From positions 36,413,722 through 36,477,721 of the forward strand of contig CM050654.1 of NCBI GenBank assembly GCA_027574665.1: a stretch of DNA of 64,000 nt, in the 5' to 3' direction. The notes under the pieces are model-generated. The model was not told where the DNA came from. It saw only the letters and a list, made by a program, of their open reading frames with translations, and did no database searches. Each line of letters starts with the position of its first letter. Position 1 is the stretch's first letter. Origin of the DNA: Rhynochetos jubatus. Its lineage: Eukaryota > Chordata > Aves > Eurypygiformes > Rhynochetidae. A program made the position numbers and the translations under genes. Positions 38,301 to 50,458 of the stretch are shown one piece after another.

Positions 38301-41300
38301 TTGAAGCTTTTCTTCTTTTGTGTGGCAGGTGGAATTCTTGCCCTGCCATGGCTGGTGAATAGGTGGCAGATGCACTGCTTCATGCCGCACCCCTCTCATG
38401 TTTTTCTTGAACAGGCACGCCATGGTACTTCCAAAAGGCTTTCTCTTACACACCGATAAAACCATCGCGTTTCCTTGAACATTAACAAGGCTATCACATT
38501 TTTAAACTCCAGGGGCTTCAGCCAAGAAGATAATTGGGTTTGTTTCGGTAGGTCTGGTCTGTACCATAGTTTGCAGCAATTATATATTGGATAAATATTC
38601 CTCCTCCTTCAGCTCATCATTGGCATCAAAAGGTCTGAACCTGCGTTCTCAAAAATAACACTTAATTTGAACAGGACTAATAATTCCAGGATCGGTGACG
38701 ATGAACAAAGCCCTCGTACAGATGAAGTCTGTAGAGGGCAGGTCTGATTTCACGTACCAGTGGTACGGGATGTACCCCAGGGCATGTCCCAAAGGATCTA
38801 GAGTGCAAATAGTTAATGTTTTCCTTTGGTTGAAGGAATGTAGGACATCGGTTCTTAAGTCTAAATTATAAAGTATTGTAATTATTTTATAACAAGCAGT
38901 GATCTATACAAATCCACCTCAGGAGCCGTGTGTCCCTTAGGAAACACTTGCCACCATTTGTGGGACACCAAGAGCAGAACTGGGGCAGAGAAGGGTTGGA
39001 AGGGACAGACGGCTTGTGGAGGGGACGGGGCTGGTGAGCTGGTCAACCTCTGTGTGTCTGGCAAACTGCGCCGCAGGGAGGATCGATTTCACATCCCGGG
39101 TCAGCAGTTATTTCAGGTTCGGGCGGGGGTGCGCCCTGGGATTTGGGGTATGGTGGTCACTGTTGTGTGCTGAGTTTGGACCCGACGTTAAGGCTGGCTG
39201 TGACTGTTCACAGAGGTACGCTCTGCCAAGGTTGCTAGTGAAGGTAAATACCCTGCCTGTGTGCATTTCTTCTGTTGCTGACAAAGTGCTCATCTAAGGA
39301 TATGTTCACAACAGGACTGCCATCAATTATGCTGGTGTCTTGATAACTCCATAATTAAAAAGAAATTATGTTTGGTCCTTAATAGGACTAGTATTAAACT
39401 GAATGCCTGTTTAATCTCTGTTAAATCTGCCACAAAGAAATGACACCGTGAGAAGTGTGAATGAATGATGGCCTTTTTCCCCCCCTCCCTGTTTCTAATT
39501 ACACATGATGGCACTTGCAGTGTCCCTTGTGAATGCACAAAATTGGTGCAGCAGGGGAAATGCAACCTTCCTTCTGCTGCAGTCTGTTCATTAGCATCGA
39601 TTTCTGAGGCCCTGCCCCTAAGGATGAGAAGATAATTTCTTTTTTTCAGGTTCTCCTGATCCCAGCTTATAATAGACTATTAAAAATAACTTCTAAACCT
39701 CGGTGTAAGTTCTGGAAGAGTGAAAGATTTAGGAAACTCCTTGAAACCCACCTTTCCATGGAGCATTAAAGCCCGGCTAACCACACCTACTTAGTGCCTG
39801 TCCTGTATGTGCCACTTGTCTAAAGCTGTGCCTTGAGGCTGTGAATCCATTGTGGCAGGCATTCATTATCTGCTTGGCTTTCTGCTTCTTTTCTGTGGTG
39901 CCACTGACTTCAACATGAAAGCTGATACTACTACAGTAAAAAAGCCATACTTCATATATGGAAAAAGCTGTCATTTATTTGCAGTTACAATACTCAGGTA
40001 AAGATTACACAGTTCAGAATTTTCTTTTTTCCTTTTTTTTTCCCTCCCGAGTTGTACCGGCATTTGTGGTGCGGTGTGAAAGCTTCGCTGCCACCATGCT
40101 TACAAAGTCTTCGCTGTAACAAAAAAACAGAAACCTGGTTAATTCACCTAACTGGCTTTGATCTGATTTGTACAGTCCCTTGTATTAACTTTGGGCACAG
40201 GAATAAGTGCTGAATATTGGTGAGAGGTGTTCAGATTTCCTGAAAGTTCAACATTAATTATTATTACAAATTGCACCCAAGGTACTTTCCTTGATTTGGG
40301 ATTTATTTTTTTATTTTTATGTCTTCCTCTTTGTAAAAAATGGCTATCTAAAGAAAGAATAAAATTTAAGCCCACCTATCTTAAGTAACAAACGATAGTG
40401 TGTGCATATGTAGAGTGAGAAAACAAATGGTAGGTGAGCCCTAATTTCGATAGCTCTTCATCCGCGTTACTCTAGTAACATTTAGATAACAGAAAAATTG
40501 ATAAGGTGTTCTGAAAGACCTCCTGACGAATGAGGACTGTATCGATAGGGACGTTTTGCCACACAGCTTGCTCCCTTTCCATTAACACTGTAGTGGGGTG
40601 CTTGTTATCTCGCACCGTTTCGCTCTGAATTTTTGCTCCCTAAGAAACAGGCTGTAAACCTGGTGACATGTTTTTATGCAAGCTTTCCTCTTCGGTTTTA
40701 AGCCTGGAATTCCATGTTTTGAAACTGTTCCTTTATAAGCTTTGTTCCAGATGCTGTGCAGGCAGGTTGGTTCACATCCCCAAGGTACCGAGTACAGGAA
40801 AAGACGCCTTCTTTGCCCATCTTGCTGAAGACAGACCTGCCTGTAGTCCGTGGCTCTCTGCCCAGCTCTGCTGGAACTGGCTGTTGCAGCGCAAGGCTTG
40901 CCAAAATTTTGCACAATAACAAGCTCCAATCTACATAACACCTGGCCTGTACAAACCAGGTCATTATGAACTTGATCCAAGCTGTCATTCAAGTGGCTTT
41001 GTTATTCCCTTCTTAGGCTGAGCCCATCATCCATAAGCAAGAACTGGCTTAACGCTTCCAGTACTCAGTACTTGGGTACCAGTTTTCTTTCTTTGAGCCC
41101 CACACAGCAGGCGAGATCCATGTAACAGGGGATCACTAATAGCAGAAACGAGAAGAAACAAGTGATCTGGGCTAAACCCCAGCCTAGTGGGATACTCTGA
41201 GTTCCAAGCTCCTCCGCGCTCTGCAGTTGTGCTTTTATTTTCCTGTTGCTGCTTCTTTGAGCTTTTCTACTCAAACTGAGAAAAGCAAGTTGATTTTACG

Positions 41301-42094
41301 TATTTCCTACATATTCATGTCCTACACATCTTTTAGGTATATATAACCCTCCATCAAGATTTTGAGGAAACCTAAAGTCTCAAGGGAGAGGATCAAAGCT
41401 GAAAGGCGTGTGATAAAGGGAACTGGCTGTAGGACAGCGAGGACTGATTCCCGTCCTCTTGTGCTGCCTCATCTTTTCCTCAGTGCTGCTCCTGGGCTGC
41501 GGGGGGCAGTTCAGGCACCCATCCCCAGACGCTAGATTAGCTGCATTAATGCAAACTCTGCATTGGCAAATTAAGCTAAGACTTGCAGCGATGCCGTTTC
41601 CCAGATGCTTCAACTCCAGACGAACCGTGGGGTGCAAAACGCAGCTATTCTTGGCAGAGGACGACGCGAGGGCTGTAGGAAGGGAGATGGAGTGTAACTG
41701 CCTATACAGGGCCAGTCAGGAAAAAAAGAAGTGCCGCTTGTGAAAAAATCCTGACATTTCAAGAGTTGTTTTTCGTCTGTAACAGACAAAAATGAGACCT
41801 TTTAAAACTTTCAATGGAAAAAGAGAAGCAGGCAGCAGAGAAGCAAAGGTGGGGCTGGTGCAGCCCCGGCGCGTGCCCTCTGCCGCTCACTGTTGGGCAT
41901 TTGGGGTAGGGGCTCTCTGACCCTTGAAACATCCCAGAGAAAACCTTTGAAACACAAATCCTCTTTGACAAACACAACTTTTCTCACAAAACTTTGCTTT
42001 GGAACATTCCTGACCAGCTCGAGGGCGATCTCTGGTACGCTTCCCCAGTAAACTTCCGGGATGATGCCTGATAATTCACAGGAGCAATGGGCAG
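35331..42094. other. noncoding stretch upstream of the CpG island
   Basis: No gene recognised. Small features include an A14 run near 37982-37995, a CpG-richer patch at about 39000-39190, and a pyrimidine tract at 40021-40050. Around 40.58-40.99 kb, open frames overlap in several frames on both strands (up to 136 codons), which points to composition rather than coding. Confidence 0.5.
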
Positions 42095-42305
42095 GACTGA
42101 ACCTGGAGGCAGGAAACTCGTGTTTCAATCTGAGATTTCCGATGTGATGTTTATCGTAAGGCATGAAATCCTCTGAAATACCATCACATCTCTCTGTCTT
42201 CATTTCTTCTCTGCTGCTTCTTCCCTTCGTAGACATAAGCTCTCGGAGGCAGGAACCCTTCATCATACAGTACCTAGCACACCCGAGTTCTGGTTTTGTT
42301 TGGCG
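42095..42305 (+). mobile_element. MIR-like ancient SINE remnant with LINE-type tail
   Basis: Landmarks occur in the order expected for an amniote MIR: 'ctggaggcag' early, 'ctctctgtcttcatttcttc' in the middle (where MIR has its 'ctctgtgcctcagtttcctc' segment), then 'taagctctcggaggcagga' and 'cagtacctagcacac' at the end. The last two motifs match the conserved 3' tail shared by MIR and L2-type elements. The copy is heavily diverged, as expected for an insertion that predates birds. It lies about 1 kb left of the CpG island. Confidence 0.55.
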
Positions 42306-43239
42306 TCTGTGCGTGCTATGGTGAGATGAACAATCGTCACGTCAGGATTTACTACTGTTTAATATTTCTGTAAAGAGCAAATAAGATGAGTGACAGAACT
42401 GTGTCCGCTGAAACATGCACATTGTTCTTGTTGAATGGAAAACGACTAGTGAGCTCATTCTCGGAGCCCGAATAGGTTATCCCCGGGGCACAGCGTTAGC
42501 GCAAAGGTCATGTTTTACTCTTAAAAGGGCCTGATTGACATTCGATTACAGCAGCTTCATGTCAGTGGCGTTATTTCTCATTCTCAGTAGTCATAATTAG
42601 TTTCACACTCCTCACAGTGTGAGAACGAACCTTCTTCAACAACGCAGAAATAAGAACTGTGTGAAAAGCTGGAATAAATATTGGTGTACTATCATTGTGC
42701 GTACGGTCACCTGGTGCTTGCTGAGTTGGGTGTAGGCATTAATTTTTTCCTGAACAACACCTAAGCTTACTGACTGGGTATACACAAAAATGTAGGATGC
42801 ATTGAATAAAGCCCCATTGAATTTTTAAACAATGCAAATAAACTGAACTGAGATCATTCGCTTCATGTATTTAAAAAGTGATGGATTCAGAGTCCACCTT
42901 GCCTCCTCTTCCTGCAATCAATAAATATTCCCTCCTTAATCGAGGGCTTCAGCCAGTTTGGTGATCTCTTGCACTAATTAAATTCCTGAAAATATGACTT
43001 AGATGACTTTGAATGTCAATGGGACTAACGCTCCTCGGGCTAAGCTTGCAGGGAACGTGTTAGCAATTATCGGGGGTTGTTAGGCAGGTGTTGGGAGCGT
43101 CCTCAGCACTGTGCGGAACAGGATCAGAGGACTGGCGAAAATGCGGTACTGGGAATTAGTCGCGGGCTAAATATACAATTAAAACATCAATTAAATTAAA
43201 AAACCACTGCCCCATCTTGTGAAGCTACTTCCTGTGCAG
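42306..43239. other. AT-rich sequence immediately left of the CpG island
   Basis: No gene or repeat recognised. The last 70 bases before the island are very AT-rich, with runs such as 'aattaaattaaaaaacc' near 43190. An ETS-like site, ACTTCCTG, lies at 43227-43234 at the island edge. If the island is a promoter, this stretch is the proximal upstream region. Confidence 0.5.
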
Positions 43240-43442
43240 TAGGACAGGTGGAAACCTCGGTCTCTCTCGATCGTGGCAGCGCAAGCAGCAACTTTCCAGG
43301 GTTCCCGAGCCGCGGGGCTCGTGGCTGTGCTCGGCGGGCGGCGCAGCACCGGCGGCTGAAGGTGAACCGGAGCGACCCGTGCCCGGGCCAGGGCGCGGGC
43401 ACGGCGGGGACAGTCGGGACCGGGGGGACCCATCCGCAGGGA

Positions 43443-43544
43443 CCGCGGGCCCTGGGGCGAGGCGGAGCATCCCGTGTGCCCCCCGGCGTGCGCCCGCGGA
43501 CCCCGGGGCGAGGCGGAGCATCCCGTGTCCCCGCCGCCGGCCGT
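43443..43544 (+). repeat. 51-bp tandem duplication in the CpG island
   Basis: Unit 1 is 43443-43493 and unit 2 is 43494-43544. The first 35 bases of each unit are nearly identical, including 24 identical bases from GGGGCG to CCGTGT at 43454-43477 and 43505-43528; the rest has diverged. Each unit carries a GC-box-like GGGGCGAGGCGG, so the duplication doubles a potential SP/KLF site. The period is a multiple of three, which is why translated frames across it show a repeated peptide; I do not think it is coding. Confidence 0.88.
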
Positions 43545-43599
43545 CCCCCGGGGCGCGGGCCGCCCGCCCGGCCGGCAGCCGCCCGGCAGAGGGCGTCAG

Positions 43600-43735
43600 A
43601 CGGCGCCGGTTCCCCCGCCGGAGCGGAGCGCTGCTGGCTGTGTCGGGATGGGTGGGCGGCTGCCGCCGAGCCTCCATCTTCGCTCCGCCCGCGGCAGCGC
43701 GCCGCCGCGCCCCTCCGCGCTGCGGGGCTGAGCGG
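43600..43735 (+). other. probable noncoding first exon (3' end at a splice donor)
   Basis: The sequence ...CTGAGCGG|GTGAGTG places a near-perfect U1 donor at 43736 inside the CpG island. The exon start is not determinable from sequence; 43600 is nominal. The ATG at 43648 opens only a short frame that ends in TGA a few bases before the donor, so the exon is more likely 5' untranslated with the start codon in a later exon outside this window. The YY1-like site at 43674-43680 would then lie just downstream of the start, which is common in housekeeping-type promoters. An alternative downstream ATG at 43851 is followed by a weaker GTGCGG donor-like site. Confidence 0.45.
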
Positions 43736-43903
43736 GTGAGTGCGCGCCCCCTCCCGCGGGAGCGGCCGGCGCCGCCCCGCCGCCCGCCCGGGCTCGCCCG
43801 CGGCGCCGGCACCGCAGACCTGCCCGCTGCAGCGGACCGCGCCGGGCTGGATGTCGCGCCCCGGGCTGCCAGGAGGTGCGGCCGCCCCGGTGCCGGGGGA
43901 AGC

Positions 43904-43923
43904 GGGTGGGTCCGGGGTGGGGG
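43904..43923 (+). promoter_or_regulatory. canonical G-quadruplex motif
   Basis: Four G tracts (43904-43906, 43908-43910, 43914-43917, 43919-43923) are separated by loops of 1, 3 and 1 bases, which fits a stable parallel G-quadruplex. It lies on the + strand about 170 bp downstream of the candidate first-exon donor, so it would be at the start of intron 1 on the non-template strand. Function is inferred only from position. Confidence 0.7.
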
Positions 43924-46900
43924 TGTGTGCGTATGTCGGGGGGACACGGACCCGCCGGGTCGCGCCGCGCGGGAGAAGTTGCTGTGTTTCCTGGGACCGC
44001 TCCGGCCGGGATTGCTCGGCTGGCTCCAGGGATGGGGAGCCCGGCCGTCTGCCGCCGCCGGCCCCCCTGCCCCGAGCGGCGGCGGGCGGCTCTCGCCGGG
44101 GGCAGCGGGAGGTGCGAGCACGGGCTGCGAGCATCGCCGCCTCCGCGAAACGGGAAGTTTTCAGGGCAGCAGGCGCGGTGCTGTCGGTGCCGGGCTTGGC
44201 GGGGGAACTGCTGTCAACTCCCGCCTGCCGAAGCGCTTGGCGAAGTAGCGCGGCCCCTGCGCGCAGGGCTGTCTGTTGGGGGGTGCGTGCGGTCTGTCCC
44301 CCAGGGTGGCTTGTAGCGATGCCACTTTTCACCCACCCACCTCCAGTCACGGCATCGGAATGCGTTTGAGTTGCCTTTTCCCTCCATTGATTCTTCAGTC
44401 GATGTTTTTAAATGAGGCACTCGCTGCGCCTCTGCCTGAACCGCTTTACTTCGAACGTTTATTCTTAATTCGTCATGCTTGTCCTTTTATTTGTGTGTTG
44501 TTATTCATTCAAGGCCAAACCGTGTGGAGTTTGGACTTTATTTGTGTGAAGAGATGAATGTGGACTAGCCGTGGACATGTTCCTTCCCTCCTCCTCGCTC
44601 CCTCCTCCCACTCATGTGCCTGCCTGAGCGTTTCTGGAGAAGGCTTTTAAAAGAATAGATGAGGGTCATAAAAGTGCTTGCTGACCGCTGCCTCCAGCTC
44701 CCTTGTATAATTGAAATATATTGTTTAATTCCTCTAATGAAAACAAAACCGTGTCGATTTCCCGAGAGTGTGAGTTTTGAGAGAATCCGTGCAGGGCACA
44801 TCTTTGTTGCGTGCACGCGTGAAGGGGATAACGTACCCGTCAGAACCAGGTATCGCTGGGAGAGGACAAGGTGTCCGAGAGAGCTGCTGATCGTTGTGCC
44901 TTGTGTCACTCAGGTGCCTCGCGTGGGTGTTCAACTTGCGTCGTAAAATCTTCAAACTTTAAGGGAGCTGATTAAAAAGTGGTGAACTCTCTACTTTCTG
45001 GAAAGATTTCAGTGGAGTTCAAGTAATGTCATGTCAAAGAGGTGGCACTAGGCTAACGTGCTGGAGTGCAGGGATGCTTCTCAAAATTGATGGGTATGGG
45101 TACACTGGGGTGCGCGATGCGTGTGCGGCGCTGTGCGTTGGCTTGGCTGGGTTGTGGGGCTGCGTAACGTCACGTCTTTGTGGGAGTAAGCTCTTGGTGT
45201 GAAGTGTTAAATTTTCCAGAGGATGGATGTGGAGAGATCCTGTGCCTGCCTTATACATTTGCCGAGTGGGTTTTAGTGCATTGTGGAAGTTACTGCTTTA
45301 ACAGATGCGAACGTCAACCAGAGGAGCATCATCCTGCTGTAAGTCACGACAGTTTTGCTACTTTCCTTGGTGGGACTGGATAAAGTTTCATGGTTGATTA
45401 TTACACAAAACCATTTAGACACTGCCCTCGGCTCAGCCTTTTCTGCAAAATCAGGGAAGAGCAGGAGATGGTACATTCTGCTTTTTTATCGTGGTGCTGT
45501 GAGGGAAAGCTGTGTCTTCTCATCTTCATACATGAAAACAGTGAATTTTTTTCTAATTGCAGCATTTAAAAGCATTTTCTGTAGAACTGGAAATAAACAC
45601 CACTCATTAGTAAGCTGCTTCTCTGCCATGGTGGTGTTTCAGAGATCCCATTTCACGCTGGTAATGGAAGACCAGAAGAGCTGTTGAGCTCCATCTGTAT
45701 GCATTAGGGTAGGTGGTTGATTTGTACCCTGGGGCCGTATTATGTGCCATTTCATTACTTCTGGATCAGTAATGATATTCAGGAAAACTGTATTTGTAGT
45801 GACTGCTTTCTAGGGATGTCTCCTCACTAGAAAGCCGTACCGATAAGGATCACGCTGACAGGCTGCTCTGGTAGGAGGCACTCACGCTGCTGCTTTTAGC
45901 TGCCTTTGATGGCACAAAAGTTCTGGGGTTTGTGAGTAAGAAGTGGGGATTCCCACGGGTCTCCTTGCACTTCAGTGTAATTTGGGTTTTGGGGTTTTTT
46001 CCTCTCCCTAGCCAGTATTCAGTCTCTTACATCCTGCCCTCAGACAGATGAGCAGAGCTGTCATGCCTGTTTTAGACACTTGTTCCTTTTGTATTTGGGC
46101 ACAGCAGCAACTATCCCAGCGGCTGGTAACAGCGGAGAGCACGTGAGGAGCCTGCGCTGGAGCAGGTGAAACGTGCCAGACGCTGCAGCTACCCTGTGCC
46201 AAGCTCGCTGCTGAATAGCAGCACAGGTAGCGCCGTGAGAGCGGTTTTGAGAGTGGAAAAAACAGGTGGTGGTTTCACTGTGGAAGGTTTTGATTCCGCG
46301 TTGCTGTTGGTAGCTGGGCACGGTGGTCCTGACGGAAGATGTGCTGTGATGTGAATGGTCCTATCCAGGTGTCCAAGGCAACTAAGCTCGTCTGGCTGCG
46401 CGGGCTGTAAGCAAAGAGCGGGATAAGGAAATACAAAAACATACCCTGAGTTGACAGTGCTGCACTGACAACATGAGTATCTGTGTCTGTTCTGCTTCCC
46501 TGCCCTGCAATGCTGCTTGCACCCCCATCCCTTAACCAAAAGGGATTATGAAAGCTGAGCAATGAGGATGCTGTTGCAGATTACAGAGGTGGTGGAAATG
46601 CCTCCAGGCTGTTGTTCAGGGCGGTAAGTTCTCCATTCTCCCTTAAAGGTGTGCGCTGTGCTTTAATGGTGTGTGCTGTGGCGGGGCGAAAGCGGTTCTG
46701 GGAACTTCTCGAGGCATTTTGTAAGCAAGGGAAACTGTCCTTCTGGTGTGCAGTGAAGTGCATTCGAAGTACATGTCGAGATTGTCAGTTGTTAGGAACT
46801 TCGTTGAATCTTGGGAATTTATGGTTCAATATGGTGAGACAAAAGCATTACTTTCACAAAACATAGCTGCTTTGTTGTTTATTGTCACAACAGAAAATGA

Positions 46901-48229
46901 AAATTTGTCTTGTCCTGGCTGCAGTTTACAGGCTCCAGTAACCAGCACTGTGGGAGTGCTGCTGGGTCTGCCGAGTGGCGAGAGCTTGGGTGGTTTTCCT
47001 GCAGACCAGAGATGCTTAGAAGCTATGGATGGGCTGTCTTGCCTCATTGTACCTGAGTTTTATGTCACGACAAAATCAAGCTTCCTGGTCAGAAATCTGT
47101 ATGCCACTGTGGTGTGTTGCTCGGTGTGTTCTGGATCCTCCCACGCCATGAGGTTTTTCCCCATGCGTTGCTTCAGCTCTTTGCCTGAGCTTTGAAAATC
47201 TGATTTTATTACTGAGATAACTTTCCAGTTACTGGTAACACTACCTCGTCTGTTATTTTCCCCAAGAACATGTAAAGTAAAGGAGAGGAGGTGCTGTGAG
47301 GTGGAGGTGTGATTGCCAGACGAGGCCGGGATGGTGCTGATGGATGCTGAACCCTGTTGCGCTCTTGCCGGAAGCTGTGCATCCCACCGCATCCAAAGCT
47401 TCTTCCAGGATAGTGATGAAGTGGGTGCTGCGGAAGGGGAAACAGCTAAAGCACCGCAGGTGAAATAAAGTACTGTTTATTGGGGAAAAAAGAATACAAA
47501 ATCCCAGGGATCTGTGCCAGAGGATAGAAAAGTTGCGTGGGTCATTTCAAAGCAGAAGCTCTGCGAGGAGGACAGGTTTCTCTGCTCGCTCTGTGTCTGC
47601 AGAGGTCCATCCTCCGGGTCACTGGCAAACCGCCCTGCCTTACTTCCGCTTTGAAACACAAGTGCTTGTTGTCTGCAGTCTTGTTTTGAACAGGAGAACC
47701 AAAAAATACTGTGCTTTGGCGAGCAAGCTTACCATCAACATGCTGGTAATGCTATTTGTGCTTTGAATACCTCCTTATTGACTCATCTTTCGGCATTCCT
47801 TTGTACTTCTGCTGTATTTAGCTTAAACACTTGAGTATTAAGGACATGCTGCATCATTTCTGTTGGGAATGCTTTTAGTTGCGCTTCCTCTCTGTTACGA
47901 TTTTTATTTGCTAAGCTTTTATTCTGGCTGAAGCAAAATCTGCTCATTTTTTAGGGAAAGCTTTTTTGGTTGCTTCTCTCTCTCTTTTCTGTTGAGTCTC
48001 ATCTTGCTAATACTCGTATTTGGGGTCTGAAAATAAGGTAGGGGCTTTAAAAGGGGGTTGGTTTTTTTCACCTGCACTCACATGGCAGGCAGCTCTTTTG
48101 GGAAGGTGTGTGAAACGGGTGAGTGGAGAGAGATTCAAGGACCACCAAGAAAGCAAAGTACAAAGCGTGTATTAATGGTGTAGTAATTCTAACTGCTTAA
48201 GCTGTCTTCATTTTCTCCGGTGGATTGTG

Positions 48230-48480
48230 CCTCCCTGTCCTTGCCTGCCGCCAAGGGGACAGCGCTGTCCCCTCTGTTAGGGTTGGAAACTGGCTCTCTG
48301 CAGGGCTGCTGAGGGGAGCCGCGCGCTCTGTGTGTGATATATGGTATCCATGCACGCGCTGGGCACCAGCGGAGACGGGATAACCCGGGAGATAATCTGC
48401 TGGTTCCCGCCGCGGCTCCCATGTCCCCGGGTGATGCAGAGTGCCTGTTGATACAGGCAGGGCACGCGAGCCCAGTTGCA
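48230..48480. promoter_or_regulatory. secondary CpG-rich patch
   Basis: A short interval with clustered CpGs (for example 'gccgcgcgctc', 'cacgcgctgg', 'cccgccgcgg') stands out from AT-rich flanks about 4.5 kb right of the main island. It is much smaller than the main island. It might be an intronic regulatory element or alternative promoter, or an old GC-rich insertion. No exon is recognisable, and overlapping open frames on the minus strand are explained by composition. Confidence 0.3.
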
Positions 48481-50432
48481 GTGCAGTGAAGTACGGAAAG
48501 CGTGCTAGCTGAGGTGACATGACCTGTAGAAGTGGGATGAATGAGGAGAGAAGGAAAATAAATGGTTTTATAAAAGAAGCAAACATTTGCAAGTACTTTA
48601 AAACTATTAGAAAGTGGAGAACTAGTCACACGCCCGTCCCAGCTGCTGAAAGTGTGAACGTTTTGGTAGAAAAGGGATATTCTGGTAGTGAATAGTGGCT
48701 ATTTTTGAAAGTTTGGAGATGGTCTAAAGTGAATGTGGCAAGGTTCTGGTCCAGCCTTGCTCAGCGTGAGGGGGGACTCCTTGTCTGTGTTCAGGGGGTC
48801 CGGAGTGGGCAGAAAGATGCAGTGTGCCGTTTGGCCCTCTCCGACTGGCGCAGCCTTCCAGGAGCAAGATCAAATGACACCATCTCCTCAGTTGTTAGGT
48901 GTAATTGTGGCCGTTTCTGTTCCGTCTCCCACAGTAGCAGATGGTGAGAGCGGCGTGGGTTTCTGTCTGCTGGGTTTTGAACAGGAGAGTGGAACTCGCC
49001 AGAGCAGTTGGTAGGGTATGTATGTGTATGAAAGTGGATGTATTAAAACGTTGGGGTTTTTTAATACATGTGTAACAGGAGAGTGATACTGTGTCTCTAG
49101 ACAGAAGTTTTTTTCTTTGCTTAGTCACCTCTTCTCATTGAATTGCTGGGTTTCCATTGCAAAATTGATGTCAGCAGATCATAGAGCAGAGCAGGGAGGC
49201 TGAGGTTACTGTGGTAGGAGAGTAATGACTCCTGGGCTTCTGAGGAACTTTGAAAACTGCAAACTTTGAAGGCTGCAAACATTTAAGATTCTGTAACGAA
49301 TTTCATATATCTGTAGTAAACACGTCAGTGATGGCGAGAGCAGCAAACTCCGTGATTGCAACTATCCCCAGCAGTGAGGCGCAGTTTCCGTAGCATCAGT
49401 TTTTAGGGCATGGTATTCATTTGTAAAAGAGAAAGCTTGGGTGGTGGGAGGCTTGACAGATACGGCAAACTTCATTTTACAAACCCATCCCAATAGAAAC
49501 ACAGAGGATTTCTTCTTGTGCCTTTTTTTTTTTTTTTGCTCTTGTTTAGCTACTTAAAAATTCAGCTGTGCTCCACCTTGTGAAGTGTTATAAAACAATC
49601 AGAAAAACAAGCTGTCCTGTGTAGGAATATGTATTGAATTAGCTTACAGTTGTTAATAAAACAGAGAATACGCCCACAGCAAAAATTGTAATGGATGGAA
49701 GAGCGACCTGAAGATGTAACACAGTAAGGTGAGTGCAATTCAGCTGTTAATGAATGGGATTAAAACTCGTGTTTATGGGCGAGGGAGGCTTTCCACTGGG
49801 ATGGAGTCTGTTTTGTGGCTGGCTTTTTGTCTCTAGTGAGTTGAAACCGAGCTCTCTTCCAGAGCCTTTCTGAAGCTCAGCACGAGTGATTTGTATTCTC
49901 CTGGAGAGTAATTTATCAGGAGATGAACAGCAATATGCTCTGTTCGCTGGAACAGCAAAGACAAGTCCAGTTAAAGACTTATTTTTTGGGGGTGAAGTAA
50001 TTTTTAAACTCTCCATCAAAGTCATAAATACCTGTGCTTGGCCTAGATTTTTTCCATCTCAAGTACTTTAGTGGCAAGTTCAGGTGCTGTGTAAAACGGC
50101 CCAGAGCTTCCAGCTGGGGAGGACAAACCCCGGCCCGTGGAGAGCGTGTTACTGGTGCAAGGTCACTGTTTCGGAAGAAGTAAAATGATTTGGGAACTTG
50201 GAAAATTTTGTCTAAAAATTGTCAGATTTCATTATGGTATTTTAAAGTGCAACTTTGATTTGAAATGGAAATTGAAACAAAATAAGGAAAAGGTTAATTT
50301 TCCCTGAAACTAAGAAGCCGTTTTTCTGGAATAAAACTTTGCTACCTCTGAATGAAAGTTTTGGTGTTGCTTTCTAGCAAAAACAAGGAAGAAAATAAAC
50401 ATTGAGTAGTATTTAAATTACTTTTTATTTTC

Positions 50433-50458
50433 GGGAGGGAGGTGTGGGGGGTGTGGGG
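50433..50458 (+). repeat. G-rich tract capable of G-quadruplex
   Basis: Four G tracts (GGG, GGG, GGGGGG, GGGG) are separated by loops of 1, 6 and 3 bases and followed by T9. It is isolated in AT-rich DNA with no nearby gene feature. Confidence 0.6.

Larger units (their letters stand above)
43240..44330. promoter_or_regulatory. CpG island, probable gene promoter
   Basis: G+C and CpG density rise sharply at about 43.25 kb and fall again after about 44.33 kb, in a window whose other sequence is AT-rich and CpG-poor. This is the normal appearance of a vertebrate CpG-island promoter. No TATA box or CCAAT box is visible within it. GC-box-like 'ggggcgaggcgg' occurs twice in a 51-bp duplication at 43443-43544, and a YY1-like CCATCTT lies at 43674-43680. 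A good + strand donor at 43736 suggests transcription rightward. Long open frames on both strands, up to 384 codons on the minus strand, follow from the rarity of stop codons in GC-rich DNA and are not taken as genes. I could not identify the gene. Leftward or bidirectional transcription is not excluded. Confidence 0.85.

Noticed and set aside
40582..40992. Overlapping frames on both strands, up to 136 codons
   Set aside because: Several frames are open at once on both strands, which indicates composition rather than selection for coding.
41811..42266. 151-codon minus-strand open frame left of the CpG island
   Set aside because: It overlaps the MIR-like relic and shows no protein similarity I recognise.
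43196..44350. 384-codon open frame on the minus strand, with other long frames on both strands
   Set aside because: All lie in the CpG island, where stop codons are scarce. Several frames on both strands are open together, residues are dominated by Ala, Arg, Pro and Gly, and no domain is visible.
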